Source of the DNA: Nymphaea colorata | Lineage: Eukaryota > Streptophyta > Magnoliopsida > Nymphaeales > Nymphaeaceae | Direction of reading: 5' to 3' | Length of the DNA: 64,000 bases | Assembly (NCBI RefSeq): GCF_008831285.2 | Contig: NC_045147.1 | Location: forward strand, 24,700,981 to 24,764,980 | Shown here: positions 1 through 10,866 of the stretch, one piece after another | Layout: the number at the start of each line of letters is the position of its first letter | Numbering within the stretch: the first letter of the stretch is position 1 | The notes under the pieces: model-generated | What the model saw: only the letters and a program-made list of their open reading frames with translations | Database searches by the model: none | Told to the model about the DNA's origin: nothing | Made by a program: the position numbers and the translations under genes

Positions 1-1210
1 AGCAATTAAATGTGTCTTTAGTCCATCTTTACTTCGTACTTTTCCTGTTGTAATTCAGATATTCTAGCAAGTCCTTGGCATTGTCTATTATGTTTCATCA
101 CTTTGACTGAGTTGATAATATATTCATATAGCATGAGGACCATTTTGTAGCTTCTCTTTGGAAAAAATAAACAAGGAAGGAGCCATTGTATGGTGTCACC
201 ATGTTTTCTTTAATGAAGCATGTTATCCGCCTCCATTATGATCACTTGATCCATGTCAAATTGGAACATTGTTTATCTTCTAAAAAGAGAAACTGTAGCA
301 GTTTAACAAATTGCATCATCAAATGGCCTGCAAGTTTCATGCTAAGAACACTATGCTTTAAAGTTTAAACCTGTGAATTTTATGCTCGTGGTTCTTAAAC
401 TACTTTTCAGGGCTGCAGAATATCAAGCAGTTGAGGGCTAACCAATGATGTTGGGTAGACTGCCTTTGTTTCTCAGGAAAATGAAGATGAATTTAGCAAT
501 GATACTTGCCTTTCTTCTTTCTCAGACAACCGGATCTAAAACTGACTTTGTTTCTTCTTTTTTTTTTTTTTGTACCAAAATTATTTGAAAATTTTACCTG
601 CATATCGGAAACTCCTTTCTTTGGAAAACTGTATCTGAAATCTAAGCTTTTGTTTCCGTTACTTCTAAATTTCTAATCATATGGAAGATTGTTTCTTTTG
701 TTTGTAGAAACATTTGAATTACACGATCCTCTAAAACTTTTTATTCTATAATTTGTCTAAAAGTATTTGATACATGTTTGGAATGTTAAATTGTTAATAA
801 GGTGAACTTATGCCAGTTTGTCTCTTGACGTACATGTAAATTTCGAATCCTAATTGTATTTGAACACATTATTTGGAGGCCCTGGGACTAGCCCAAGTAG
901 TTGTTTGAAGTTTGAATATATGTTATTGTCCCATAGTTGCCACCAACGGTGGAGCTACAGCCTTGGCCCTCCTCTATTTTCTAAAAGTTTTTTTTTTGGT
1001 ATAAAGTTCTTATGCAAGCCCCCATGTGGAAGAGGGAAAACATTTGTAACCAACATCCCTCCAAAAGAATTCTCTGACTTCACTGGTTGCAAGGAATACA
1101 TTACATTAACAATTGGAGTTCCATCAGTACTTTGATAACTAATGGAATTATGGAAGTTTGTTAAATCAGTAAATGTTTCCTACATATAGTATGCTATTTC
1201 CCATTCCACG
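1..1210. other. AT-rich non-coding stretch, no gene recognised
   Basis: This stretch is AT-rich, with T-runs and only short ORFs that resemble no family I know. It could be intergenic DNA or a large intron of the HIT-type gene whose last two exons lie at 2.5-2.8 kb. I looked for the preceding FHIT exon, which should end in a sequence like SLTLAIQ, and did not find it. Confidence 0.5.
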
Positions 1211-1676
1211 TGTAATATCCCACTTTAAGAAGTTTATTCTCATATTGAAGATTATAAGAAATTTTCAAAGGCTTATGAGGAGGTTGGCTAAGTGATCTGT
1301 TGCCCTAGTCTCTAACCCTGTTTAAGCTGGAATAAAAGCTGTTAGGGGGGAACCACCACGCCCATTTTGTGAGTGGGCTGGGTTGTTACATTTGGTATTA
1401 GAGCTGATTCAATATTCAGCCGTGGAGTCTCACACATGTAGATGCATGTACCTTAAAGGGAGTGGAATTGGATTCTAGTACCCCACTATGAGAAGTTTAG
1501 TCTTATATTAAAGATTTATGAAAATTTTTCAAGGGCTACGAAGGGTTTGGTTAAGTGATCGGTCATTCTGGTTCCTGATCTTTTTGGGGGGCGGAACTGA
1601 AGCTACTAAGAGGTGGGTTTAGGTCCACCCAACCAGGAGCCAAAGCCTGATATTGGAAGTGGGCCGGGTTGTTATA
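1211..1676 (+). mobile_element. TRIM-like miniature LTR retrotransposon, copy 1
   Basis: Two diverged direct repeats of about 180-200 bp (1211-1390 and about 1473-1676) start TGTAA or similar and end GTTGTTACA or GTTGTTATA. Just after the first repeat, at 1393-1404, TGGTATTAGAGC is a one-base variant of the initiator-methionine tRNA primer-binding site TGGTATCAGAGC. The roughly 80 bp interior has no coding potential and ends in a purine-rich tract (AAAGGGAGTGG) before the second repeat. This is the layout of a terminal-repeat retrotransposon in miniature, which depends on proteins from other elements. I could not find a clean target duplication. Confidence 0.75.
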
Positions 1677-2541
1677 ACGTGAGCTTGAAAGATCCTGTTT
1701 TCTGGTTCTCACGGTCAACAAAATAAAAGGTGTGAGCTTCCAATTTCACTGTTCATTTCCTGAAAACATCCGAGGATCTACCTCTGTCAATTATGGGAGG
1801 CATGATGCTTTTACTGCATATATATATGACAGTAAACCAATTGCTGTCTGTGTTGCAGATAAAATTTTTAGTAATCTAATGCAAAAATTGTACTTTTTAG
1901 CTTGGTGACTTGGTAGAAAGTTGTTATCGTTGGGAAGATCAAAGTCAAATTGCACAAGTTTTCTGCACTGTTCAGTACTTCAGCCTGCTCCATTTTCTGA
2001 GTTACCAGCTTCAACTCTTCTTTGTGCGGTTTGACACATTTTTCCATGCCTTGCATGTAGTAACTGTTCTCACGTCCAATAATTGCATGTGAGAGAGATC
2101 TGTGGTGTCTTTGGTTGTGTATGAAGGATTGTCTGTTATGCAGCAAACAGATATGAAGGTTGCACTCCTGATTTTCACTCCAAGTTATCTGTTGTGTCTC
2201 TGTAAGGGGACGAATGAAACTTTCTTCCGAGATCATGACCCAGCTGTCAGTGTCCTTGAATAAATTGGGCCTATAAGAATGGGAAGCTGATTATTGGTTA
2301 GGTGAACCTTTTGATGCAACAACATTTGCATAGTTCCTAAATTAGTTCGTCTATTGAGATTTGAGAGCAGGTATGCATGATCTGAGTTGTTGACATGCTT
2401 CTTCACTATATTAGCTCATGCACTGAATTCATTACACATTTTGAGTGTGTTATGGTATAAATTTGCATGTGTTGTTTGATTCATTAGATCTACATTTTCT
2501 CAATCCATACTGTATTACTGCATGTATTTATTTTATGTCAG

Positions 2542-2841
2542 GATGGGCCAGAGGCAGGACAATCTGTTCCTCATGTGCATGTTCATATTGTGCCAAGGAA
2601 GAAAGGTGATTTTGAGAACAACGATGAGATATATGATGCGGTAAGCTGTTATTTTTTCAAATATCTTGGGAAAAGAAATGTGCTTTTTGTCCTATGACAA
2701 CTTTTTGACTCTTCAAATCTACAGATAGATGAGAATGAGACGAAACTGAAAAAGAAGCTTGACTTGGACAAGAATAGGAGAGACAGAAGCCTCGAGGAAA
2801 GGACTCAAGAAGCGGATGAGCTCCGTGCCCTTTTCATATAG
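2542..2841 (+). CDS. FHIT: FHIT-type HIT-family dinucleoside polyphosphate hydrolase, last two exons
   Basis: Two exons can be joined: 2542-2640 (after TATGTCAG, before GTAAGC) and 2725-2841 (after ACAG, ending in TAG). They encode 71 residues that read as the C-terminal half of a fragile-histidine-triad protein. The signature [10 protein letters not shown] carries the histidine triad; in this family the middle histidine is the catalytic nucleophile that cleaves diadenosine tri- or tetraphosphate. It is followed by [12 protein letters not shown] and a charged helix ending in LRALFI, as in plant FHIT proteins. The N-terminal half, including the nucleotide-binding strands, was not found in the first 2.5 kb, so the gene probably begins before the window. 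The intervening DNA includes a TRIM copy at 1.2-1.7 kb. Splice sites are canonical and the frame is open, so this end looks functional. Confidence 0.85.
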
Positions 2842-3964
2842 ACCACGCACAGCCAATTTTATGATGCTAGGTTGAAAAACTATGTGTTCCATGTCCTACC
2901 CCAACTTAACCTAGCTTGATTTACCATGAAATACTGTTGATCTATGATTTGTCATTCAGCATGTTGAGTACAAGTGGATTGTGTAGCCTTGTTATTTTCC
3001 GTCTAATCTTGTTGAACAGATTCCACTGGACTTTTAAGCGCTCTTTAAGGCGCACTTTTCTTACGTAGTATCTACCTGCCGTTGTGATAATTAAAAACCT
3101 GCTGAAGAATCCACCGTCTGACTATGCATTGTGGAGACGAATTTATTTTTGCTCCATGTGGTGCGAGGAAAATAATTTGAAACTGCAGCAAAAGAATAGG
3201 AATTGGTGAAAGAAATAATTAGCAAATGACAGATTCAACTGGAATTTAACAAGGTTCTGGCCCTTGTCATTTTATTTGTATACAAGACAGGGAAAGAGTC
3301 ATGATTTAGGTGAAAAGATGATGAGGCTCTGGAGCAACTAATGGGGGTTGAAGAAGAAGGTGGCCCTTTTTCCTTTTTCAACATGTGAAGAAAACAGAGC
3401 TGCATTTCGTGTTTAAAAGAAAGCGGTCTACGGAAATATCTATTAAAGCAATTCAGGTTTCAAGTTTCAACTTTCAACAATGCAATTTGAGCTGGCGCAT
3501 TATGAGCAAACTTTCGGTTACTGCAGTAGATATGAGAGACGGAGACTCTCTGACAAGTTCCAATTTGGGTTGTATATTACTAAACGCGCCAAGTCCGGCA
3601 GTGCCTGGTACCTTTTCCACGTGCAAGATAACGTCGTGAGCTTTTACTTACACCCATCACTATCATCCTTTGACATGAGCTGCACTGAGGACAGGATTTT
3701 ATGGAGTAGCACGGATTTCGCTCCTTTAGTCGAGTCACGCCTTTGAACTTTTAGCTCTTTTGTAACCAAATCCCAGGCCAACAGTTTCACACATTAGGTA
3801 AGCACCTGTGATCATTTTTTAACTTAGCGGTGGAGAAACCGATGAAACACATGGCATCGCCCTTATTTTTTCATTGTTAATGAATAATCGGAACAGAACT
3901 GTACAAGGGTTTCACACTACAAGTTATTTGGGCATCCCTTGGAGTATGCTAGTTTCGGCATCCC
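2842..3964. other. Region between the converging HIT and LOR genes
   Basis: This holds the 3' flank of the HIT gene and that of the opposite-strand LOR gene. Two overlapping ORFs of 84-88 codons lie at 3385-3746, but their composition and the lack of any recognisable motif argue against a gene. Nothing else is seen. Confidence 0.4.
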
Positions 3965-5856
3965 TCAGTAGCATAAGGCTGGGATGAACAAGGGCTTCCG
4001 GCTCATTCTGTCCATGACAATGATAAAGGCCATCATCATTTCGTTGTCAAAGTCTGGCCGAACGATCAAGCTGAAGACATCGCTCCCCAGCATAATGGCA
4101 GGGTTCACCTGTTTTCTGCGTATCTCAGCCGCCACTTCTCTTGTTGCCGCGAGCCTGATCTTACAAGACCTCTTGTTGTAGTCTCCTTCGACGTAGAAAG
4201 CCGGAACCGGGAAGTTTTCGCCGATAAAGACCACGGCTTGGCCCTTGTTCCGAACCGCGTACCGTTTCTTGATTGAGAACAGGTGCCTCGCCTGGATCCC
4301 CCTAGAGTCGGTCTCGCCTTTGAATCCATCCCATCGTTCGTGCATGCTCAAAATCTGGGGCAGGACAATTTGATGGGAGAGAGGCAACCAGACTTTAGAT
4401 AAGGAATTTCAAACTGAAGCCTTGAAACGTACGTACGCCCTGAACATCAGACTTTAGATTTGCTAATTGGGCTCCATTAATTGTTAGGCCAGATGACCCG
4501 AGGAGGCTTGTGCAGTGGGGCGGACATTTGACGAAGAGGCAACTCGATTATATTAAGTAATGCCCAAGCGACCACAAACCCTGCTCTCAGCCAGGCTCGG
4601 GTTTTAGGCTGTGCACCTTATATCCCCACCTACCCTCCCCCACTAGTCATTTTAGAAAAAAATAAAGTGTTCTCACATGGCAGTCTTTGCGTTATACTAA
4701 TGCGTTGCTTTTTATGTTCTCCAAATTCAACGGCTCCTATTTGATTCCATGGCCAGAGAAAACAGTTGGTTAAAGGGCGAAAGAAGAAGAATTTCTGACG
4801 AAAGAGTTCCTAACTCCCAAGTAACAGAATCCATTGAGTTGTTTAAAGGGCAAAAGAAGAAGGATTTCTCTCGAATGAGTTCCTAAGTAAAAGAATCCAT
4901 TCCCGCCACTGAAAAATTTGTTTCTCTTTTGCTGTATTGAGAAACCTCTTTGTGAAGTAGCGGTCCAAATCAGTTCTTGAGATCAAATTTATAGATTGAA
5001 AGTTGACATTTTTCCGTCTTTGAATGAGATCATAAGACGAGCATTCTAAGAAAAGGAACGGATTATAAGAGTCACTTCAAGGTAAGTATTTACCTATTTG
5101 GTAAGTACGTGACTTTCTCTATGCAAATATACAACAATAAGCTCGTCTTCAGGACGCAACAGCAGGGATGAATTGGTCAATTATAACTAAGCGAGAATGA
5201 ATCTGTTAATTGCCCCGACGGTGACGCGAAGGCAATTAAGCTTCATGAGCTGATCCCAAATTCCCTTGAATGTTGAACAGATAAGTGCCGTGAATGCTTA
5301 TCTTTTCACATACAAGAAATCACGAGCTCCAATCAACTGGGATCAAGACCTAAGCGCCTAACGATCGATTTAGCTTTCATGCATGTATTTGCGAAGACAA
5401 CGGTGAACGGATTTTGGAGCACATGCAGGAGTCTACTTCGTCGTGTTAATTTGATGTTCCAGTATCTGCAGTACGTAAAAATTTTATTTTCATCCGCATT
5501 TGGTTTAAAAAACATTTCCAGTAAAGCTTGGTGTTTGAGAAGATAAAAAAGAGTAGCTGTCGTCATGGGATCAGATAAGTACCTGGCGCCTGCGGCGTAG
5601 AGTGAACAAGGGCGTCCCCTTGCCGTCCATGAGCACGAGTGAGACATGGGCAGCCACTCTGGTAGTTGTCCACCCTGAACACCAGCCTGCCGCTGCTATC
5701 CAACACCGTGAAACCGTCCATGCAATCGAAAGACATGCTCGATTTCTTCCAGACGGTGAAAGAGGAGGGGCCAGAAATTCGTCTTGCGCTTGTTGCTGAC
5801 GGTGATGGAAGTAAAGGCGGGAGCTCGTTTTCAGCTCCTGGGAAGATGCGAGGCAT
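3965..5856 (-). pseudogene. LURP-one-related (LOR/DUF567) gene, two exons, frameshifted in exon 1
   Basis: Exon 1 (5856-5583) starts with ATG (MPRIFPGAEN) and exon 2 (4354-3965) ends with a stop; the intron runs 5582-4355 with GT and AG ends. Together they show the LOR layout: TVWKKSSMSF, DGFTVLDSSGRLVFRVDNY, then LVLMDGKGTPLFTLRRR, then ILSMHERWDGFKGE and a C-terminal beta-rich half. LOR proteins fold like the Tubby C-terminal domain; Arabidopsis LURP1 contributes to basal defence against oomycetes, but the biochemical role is unknown. The problem is in exon 1: residues up to DNYQ read in one frame and VAAHVSLVLMDG onward in the next, so the product breaks near 5670-5680. The remaining GT-AG signals there are too close together to hide an intron. 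It is either a recent pseudogene or an assembly error, since the rest is well kept. Confidence 0.75.
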
Positions 5857-6037
5857 GAATCCCTTGACTGACCGGTATATACAATATTCGACGCGGAATG
5901 CGCCGCACAGAAAAAGGGAGGCTCGAATATCGATCGGTAAATTCTTCGAGTACAGGTCTGATGGGAAAGCCTGAGGACGCAGGCAACATCCGGAGGGTTT
6001 CTTCTTGAAATGGCTGAGACCAAGGCTACAAGCTACA

Positions 6038-6047
6038 TTTATATATA
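6038..6047 (-). promoter_or_regulatory. TATA box of the LOR gene
   Basis: On the minus strand the sequence reads CTATATATAAATG, a strong plant TATA box, about 180 bp upstream of the LOR start codon at 5856. Transcription would start near 6010. Only about 35 bp separate it from the end of the TIR transposon at 6083, so anything further upstream of the core promoter is transposon DNA. Confidence 0.6.
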
Positions 6048-6218
6048 GCTAGCGAGAAGAGAAAGGAGAACCTACTAAATAAGGCCACGTTTGATGCACA
6101 GGGATTTCACTGTGCATCAGGGTAAATTTTCCAAATCTGTACGGCTTTTCCTGATACAATCAAACGCAGGTTTTTTTCCCCGGGTAAAAGGTTGGATCCA
6201 GGGGAATTTTCCCCTGGA

Positions 6219-6250
6219 AAAAAGTCGGACCCTGGAGGGTCCGACTTTTT
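6219..6250. repeat. Perfect 15 bp palindrome with a 2 base centre
   Basis: AAAAAGTCGGACCCT at 6219-6233 is followed by GG and then its exact reverse complement at 6236-6250. A second perfect palindrome (9 bp arms) lies at 6198-6217 and a third (9 bp arms, GATGCACAG) at 6093-6118. All three are in the left subterminal part of the TIR transposon. Confidence 0.9.
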
Positions 6251-6312
6251 GGCGGAGACAAATTTTTTGCCCGTTAGGGCTTCTCATCACTCGTTTCTTC
6301 GCTCTCGTTCCG

Positions 6313-6420
6313 GCCTCCAGCCATCGTCCGCTCGCCGTGCTCTCCACCACCGCCGCTGCTCTGCCTCCAGTCGTCGTCCGCTCGCCATGCTCTCCACCAC
6401 AGCCGCTGCTCTGCCTCCAG
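6313..6420 (+). repeat. Tandem repeat, 50 bp unit, about 2.2 copies
   Basis: Copies start at 6313, 6363 and 6413 with GCCTCCAG; the first two differ at a handful of bases. The segment is CT- and CCG-rich, resembling the 5' UTR of a plant gene, and ends near a possible splice donor (GAG|GTACGCC at about 6450). It lies inside the TIR transposon, about 0.7 kb before the GH17 fragment. Confidence 0.8.
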
Positions 6421-7131
6421 CCGTTGTGGTATTTCGAAGAAGTTGAGGTACGCCATTCCTGCGTTCTGTCTTTTTTTCTATTCATCGCCATATGTTTTTT
6501 TCCTTCCGCTGCTTCATGGGTGATCCTTGCCTTCTTACGTCCTCAATCTCAATGGCCTGAACAACCGTTTCTTTTTATCTTTTTGGTTACTATGTGCTAT
6601 TAAAGCTATCTTATGCATATTCTTTTATCAGCGCCTGTCAATCTTGTTTTAGTCCTTTATAACATAGTGGATATTGCTGTAAGTGTTCTTTTTTTTTCCC
6701 AGCTCAAAAATGCAAGGTATACATGTCTTCAGTTTTGACAGCTACCATGTTCGTCTGCTTCCTCTTTACTGGACGCCGTACCAACCTTCCCTTCTTGTCC
6801 GTCTGAAGTTTTCATGCTTCTCCAAGATCTCCGTTTTAGTGGCATTTTCTTCCAAAGCTAGTATTTGCTAGATCTTTGTTCTTTGGCATGATTGAAACAT
6901 GTTCTGGATCTTGGTGAAAGAACTTTAGAAGAACTTCGTTGAAGTTTAGTATTTTTGGGTATCTTATTATACCCAAATCATTTTCTGTTTTCTGAAAGTT
7001 TCTGTCTTCTGCAACATCCTGTTCTTAATCCCGTTTATGTATTCCTGGAGTTTTCTGTCCTTTCCAAAAACTTGATTTTACTTACATTTTATTTCAGAAC
7101 TTGTTGTTTGAAGATCAGGCTTTGGACTAAA

Positions 7132-7254
7132 ATGGGATTGCCTTACCTGATTCTGGGCTTAGTCTTTGGTTCCATGCCATTGGTTTTTGTGAGAGGGATT
7201 GGTGCTAATTGGGGAACATCTACTGTTTTTGAACCAATCAAAGTAAAACTGTAA
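7132..7254 (+). pseudogene. GH17 glucan endo-1,3-beta-glucosidase fragment (signal peptide and mature N-terminus)
   Basis: A 40-codon ORF starts with ATG and encodes a hydrophobic leader (MGLPYLILGLVFGSM) followed by VRGIGANWGTS. Plant GH17 beta-1,3-glucanases begin their mature domain with G(I/L)G(A/V)NWGT directly after the signal peptide. The usual continuation, a helix leading to IQKVKLFDAD, seems shortened to IKVKL and is then stopped by TAA. So the piece matches the first coding exon of a GH17 gene with an internal deletion. It sits in the TIR transposon and is best explained as a captured host gene fragment. The call rests on the NWGT motif and the leader, so it is moderate. Confidence 0.5.
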
Positions 7255-7617
7255 AAGAGTTATGTAAATAGCTTGCTTCAAGCTATTTCCCTTGTGAGTT
7301 CTTTGTACTTGGCATTGTAAAACAAGGAACATTGTTTTTGCCCCAATTGGAAGTGTTCATCATTTTGATACTGATTGTGATTGTATGTGCCTCTATAGCT
7401 CATTCAGTTATGTTTATTTTCTTGTTCATGTGTTAATTCAATCACGCTTAGGCAAATGTAGCAAGCATGCACCTTTGTGTATAAGTGAGTATATGCAACT
7501 AGGTCAGTAGGTGTCAATTTGTATTTGTGGGTATGAATGAAACTCTGAGGTGAATTGTCATGTGCTTGAATTCCTAAAATTGTTAATTGCAAAAGAGAGC
7601 ATATCTGCCTCTGTTTA

Positions 7618-7789
7618 GGGTTGCCTTTGACTGCGTCATCTTAATAAGGTTTTGAATCTAGTTTACATTTTCGATACTGCTAATTCTACAAAGTTATGGG
7701 CTCAATTATTCAAGGATTTCTGTGGGTTGCAGTTTACCATTGGCCTCTCCTTTTTGTTGTTCAACATTGTGAGCTTTTTATCCATCTTT

Positions 7790-7827
<38 letters not shown>

Positions 7828-7863
7828 GAAACCTTATTAAGATCACACAGTCAAAGGCAATCC
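7618..7863. mobile_element. Nested foldback MITE-like element, about 246 bp
   Basis: About 37 bp at 7618-7655 (starting GGGTTGCCTTTGACTG) recurs as an imperfect reverse complement at 7826-7863, with most positions paired. The interior includes a CT microsatellite at 7795-7823. I see no clear target duplication. It lies within the larger TIR transposon, so it was either inserted later or is part of its foldback structure. Confidence 0.5.
7795..7823 (+). repeat. (CT)n microsatellite
   Basis: A nearly pure run of CT dinucleotides inside the foldback element. Confidence 0.9.
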
Positions 7864-8773
7864 ATGAACTGAGCCTAAGTCCATTTGCTACTGAACAAAT
7901 TGATTCAACTCAAGTGTTGAAGTATGCATCATATTTGTTCTGACCATTTGGGAAGGAAAAGTTGGTACAGTTTTGTTATTCATGTTGGCCTCTTGAGATT
8001 TGTTTCTGTTCTTTTGTTTAATTCATCAGATGGAACTGTATGCACGTGGTTACTTGAGGTTGGAAGCACGAACAATGTCCAGCCCACAGAATCAACCGTC
8101 TACTTTCAAAGCTATGCATCCTATGTTTGTTGTACAGAATGGGTTATAAATGTGACAAGTTTGTCATCCTTTTATAGTTTCAGTTTCATTTTCCTTGTAG
8201 TTCAAGTGGATCAATTCTTGTTGCAGCAGGATGTAGCCTCAATAATGCAAATGTGGTTGTTTGAGATACATTAGGAGGCACTAGACTTGCCAAATAGGCC
8301 CACAGCATTGGCTAGGGTGCAGGACTCGTGTTAAGTTCTGGTAAGAAAAATGGGACTGACAGACAGAGAGAATGTCTTCTTGGCACTCATTGGGGCTGGA
8401 GGTAACGTACCAAGTAACTTGTAGATGATTTCAGTGGCTTTGAACGATGTAGCGTTTATGTTGTACATTACACAGGGTTTTATTGAATGGCTTTAAATAT
8501 TTTTTCCAGGCTGAATTGCATGATGTGTGTAGGTGGTGCACGGTTAGTTGCAGTTTTTTACCATGACAAAAAAACGGTCAAAAAATTTTTTCTTGAAAAA
8601 ATTTTCCTGCCTATCAAACTAGACATTTTTTCCCATTCAAAAAAGTTCCAGACCATCAAACATGGTCTGAAACAAGAAGAAGGGAATTTTACCCTTCTGA
8701 CATTTTTCCATGGAGATTTTCCCCTAGAAAAAGTTCCCCCTCTAAAAAATCGGTGCCATCAAACGTGGCCTAA

Positions 8774-10457
8774 GGAAGGATGGGGGAAGAGGAGAACAAA
8801 CCAAGATGGAGATGCGCCGTCTCGATCGACGTGGAAAGGTTCACGAGCATGTGGGCGTCAAGAATGTTTTGGTTTTGAATTTTAACCCCCACCACTGCTT
8901 TTCAGAACTTAAAACAAGTGGTATTCAATACATGTCATGCCTACGTGGGAGATGGCAACTGCAACGCATGTCTATATATATATATATACCGACGAAGTTG
9001 GTTATTTATAAGGAAGAATTAAAGAGAATTCGCTGGCTTTGAAGGGGGGAAGGCAAAGCAGCGGATGTTCAGCTCTTTTGATCGTTTCAAACAAACAGCA
9101 GGAACGGTAACCGGGGAGACCCGCCTCCGTCGTGCTAATATATCTTCTAAATCACGCGGCTATAATTAATGCTGGAGGAGTTAAAAAAGGAATGTTCATG
9201 TCTAACTTAATTATTGTCTTAATTTATTGGTTGCAGCTGATGTTGCTAGCCGCCACTCCGTCACACCAAAGCCCTTCCTCCTCCCCCTCTTAATTTTGCA
9301 GGAAAATGCAAAGCCCCAGAGAAAGTAGCTAGCTAGGCTCAGCCAACTGCAGATTCCGATCGTGCAGGCAATAAAAGGATGGCTTGTTGCCGTCACACTT
9401 AGCGTATGTCTCATGCCAGCGACAGGCTGGTTACCCCGTCACATGAAGATTGGCTAGCCCCATTGACCTGCCTGTGCTTTCAGTTTCCGGTGGAAGTGGG
9501 ACATGACTCATTCGCATGTCAAACCTTTAAGGCCTAAGTTTTGATTCTACAGGGGTGAAAGTGGGGGCGCCGCGGCACGAGTTCTCCTGCTTGCTTAGCT
9601 AAGCCTTTCAGAAGCCCCGCTCGTATCGTATTTGAACTGTCGCTATTCAAGGCCGAGTGCGTTATTATATTAAGGATAATAATATTGAACCGACTGCGTC
9701 AGCTCCCACTACGATCAGACCATCGTCCGCACGCCACCCCTCCAGCCACTGCAGGTTTGGAGCTACTACCAAATGCATTCTTGTCACCTGCTTCCACGAA
9801 TGCTTTGTCGTCGTCACCTCCTTCTCACTGCGACTGCGGCTGACTGTAAAAATGGAGACTGGCGGGCGGGCTGGTGCTGGCCAGCCGGCCGGCCGACAGG
9901 CTAGTTTGGTAATTGGCCCAACTGGGCACATTCTGAGAAAATGCGTCTTCCAGAGCCTCTTCTCCAAGTGGCTCTTCAGTATTTTTTAACACCAGCGCTT
10001 TCATTTCGTGTAGGTGAGTACTACGAGTCGCCGAGGGGGTCCCCTAGGCCGTGGCCGTTCGTTCCAACTAGCTGAAAAAAAAAAATTACATTAAAAATAT
10101 TTACAGTTTAACGTATTTTTTTTTTTTATTTAGGTTCAGTTTTGACCCTACCCAAATTTAAGGTTGAATTATTTAGTCTGTCTCTAAATGAAATCCTAAC
10201 TCCGCAGTCTACGAGCACCGTAAATTTGAGTCCTCACCAAATGACACCACCAATCAGCCCTTCTCTTTTCTTTTTCTTTTAATAAGTTCAGTCGTTGATG
10301 CCATGGGCACAACAAAGTTTGAGGGATTTTAGGTACTCACTGTTCTTATGTTTAATTTTGACACTGTTCTCTTGTTAAGCGAGCTTTCCCCATTTACAAA
10401 CATGAAAGTGTTATTTTACATACTATTAAGTCATTTATTAAGAAAAGATTAAAATTA
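8774..10457. other. Intergenic stretch, no gene recognised
   Basis: Only short ORFs are present, the longest 110 codons at 9657-9989, overlapped by a 100-codon ORF on the other strand. Neither has a recognisable motif, and both derive from a GC-richer patch with GGCGGGCGGG- and CCGGCCGG-type runs. A short TA repeat lies at about 8973-8988. I see no regulatory element that I can name. Confidence 0.4.
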
Positions 10458-10866
10458 TAACGACCTAGCTAGCATATTCCAACCAATCCCTTAACGACTT
10501 CAGTTTTAGCTTCAGAAAGGATAAGAGCCAGAAAAACCAAATACTTAACAACCTTGTTTTATAATTTTTTTCAAGATTCTTCATAATTTTAAATATGAAA
10601 CTAAACTTTTAGAATATTACAATCCACTTTTTTAAACCATACATATCCACGTATGTGGGACCATGTGTACGAGTGTTGAATTAACTCTAATATCACTATA
10701 ATTACCCAATTGTTGGATCCCAACCTGCCCTAACATCTTTTGTTTTAACTCCAAAAAACTAAAAACCAGGACAACCAATCACTTCACAACCCTTTTCATA
10801 AGTTTCTTAAAATTTTCTATAATGTTATACATGAGACTAAACTTTTGAAGCGTTAAATTATAAATC
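10458..10866 (-). mobile_element. TRIM-like element, copy 2, strongly decayed
   Basis: Reading the minus strand, two worn copies of the family LTR flank a short interior. Recognisable landmarks on the plus strand are AACCAGGACAACCAATCACTT, the shared 'GAGACTAAACTTTTGAA' and, between the repeats, CATACATATCCACGTATGTGGGACC with a degraded primer-binding site (CTCTAATATCACT for GCTCTGATACCACT). The boundaries are approximate. Confidence 0.55.

Larger units (their letters stand above)
6083..8770. mobile_element. PIF/Harbinger-like TIR DNA transposon, non-autonomous, 2.7 kb
   Basis: The left end reads GGCCACGTTTGATG and the right end is its exact inverse, CATCAAACGTGGCC. Each is flanked by the trinucleotide TAA (6080-6082 and 8771-8773). 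A 3 bp TAA/TTA target duplication with short GGCC-type ends is the mark of the PIF/Harbinger group. Palindromes crowd both ends. I found no transposase or Myb-like ORF, so it must be mobilised in trans. The interior holds a 50 bp tandem repeat, a GH17 gene fragment and a nested foldback element. Confidence 0.65.

Noticed and set aside
1868-2236. Upstream exon of the HIT gene
   Set aside because: The ORF is on the opposite strand and the plus-strand frame there does not match the expected residues before DGPEAGQ.
5660-5690. A tiny intron that would restore the LOR frame
   Set aside because: The only GT...AG pair at the right place spans about 15 bp, far below the minimum for plant introns.
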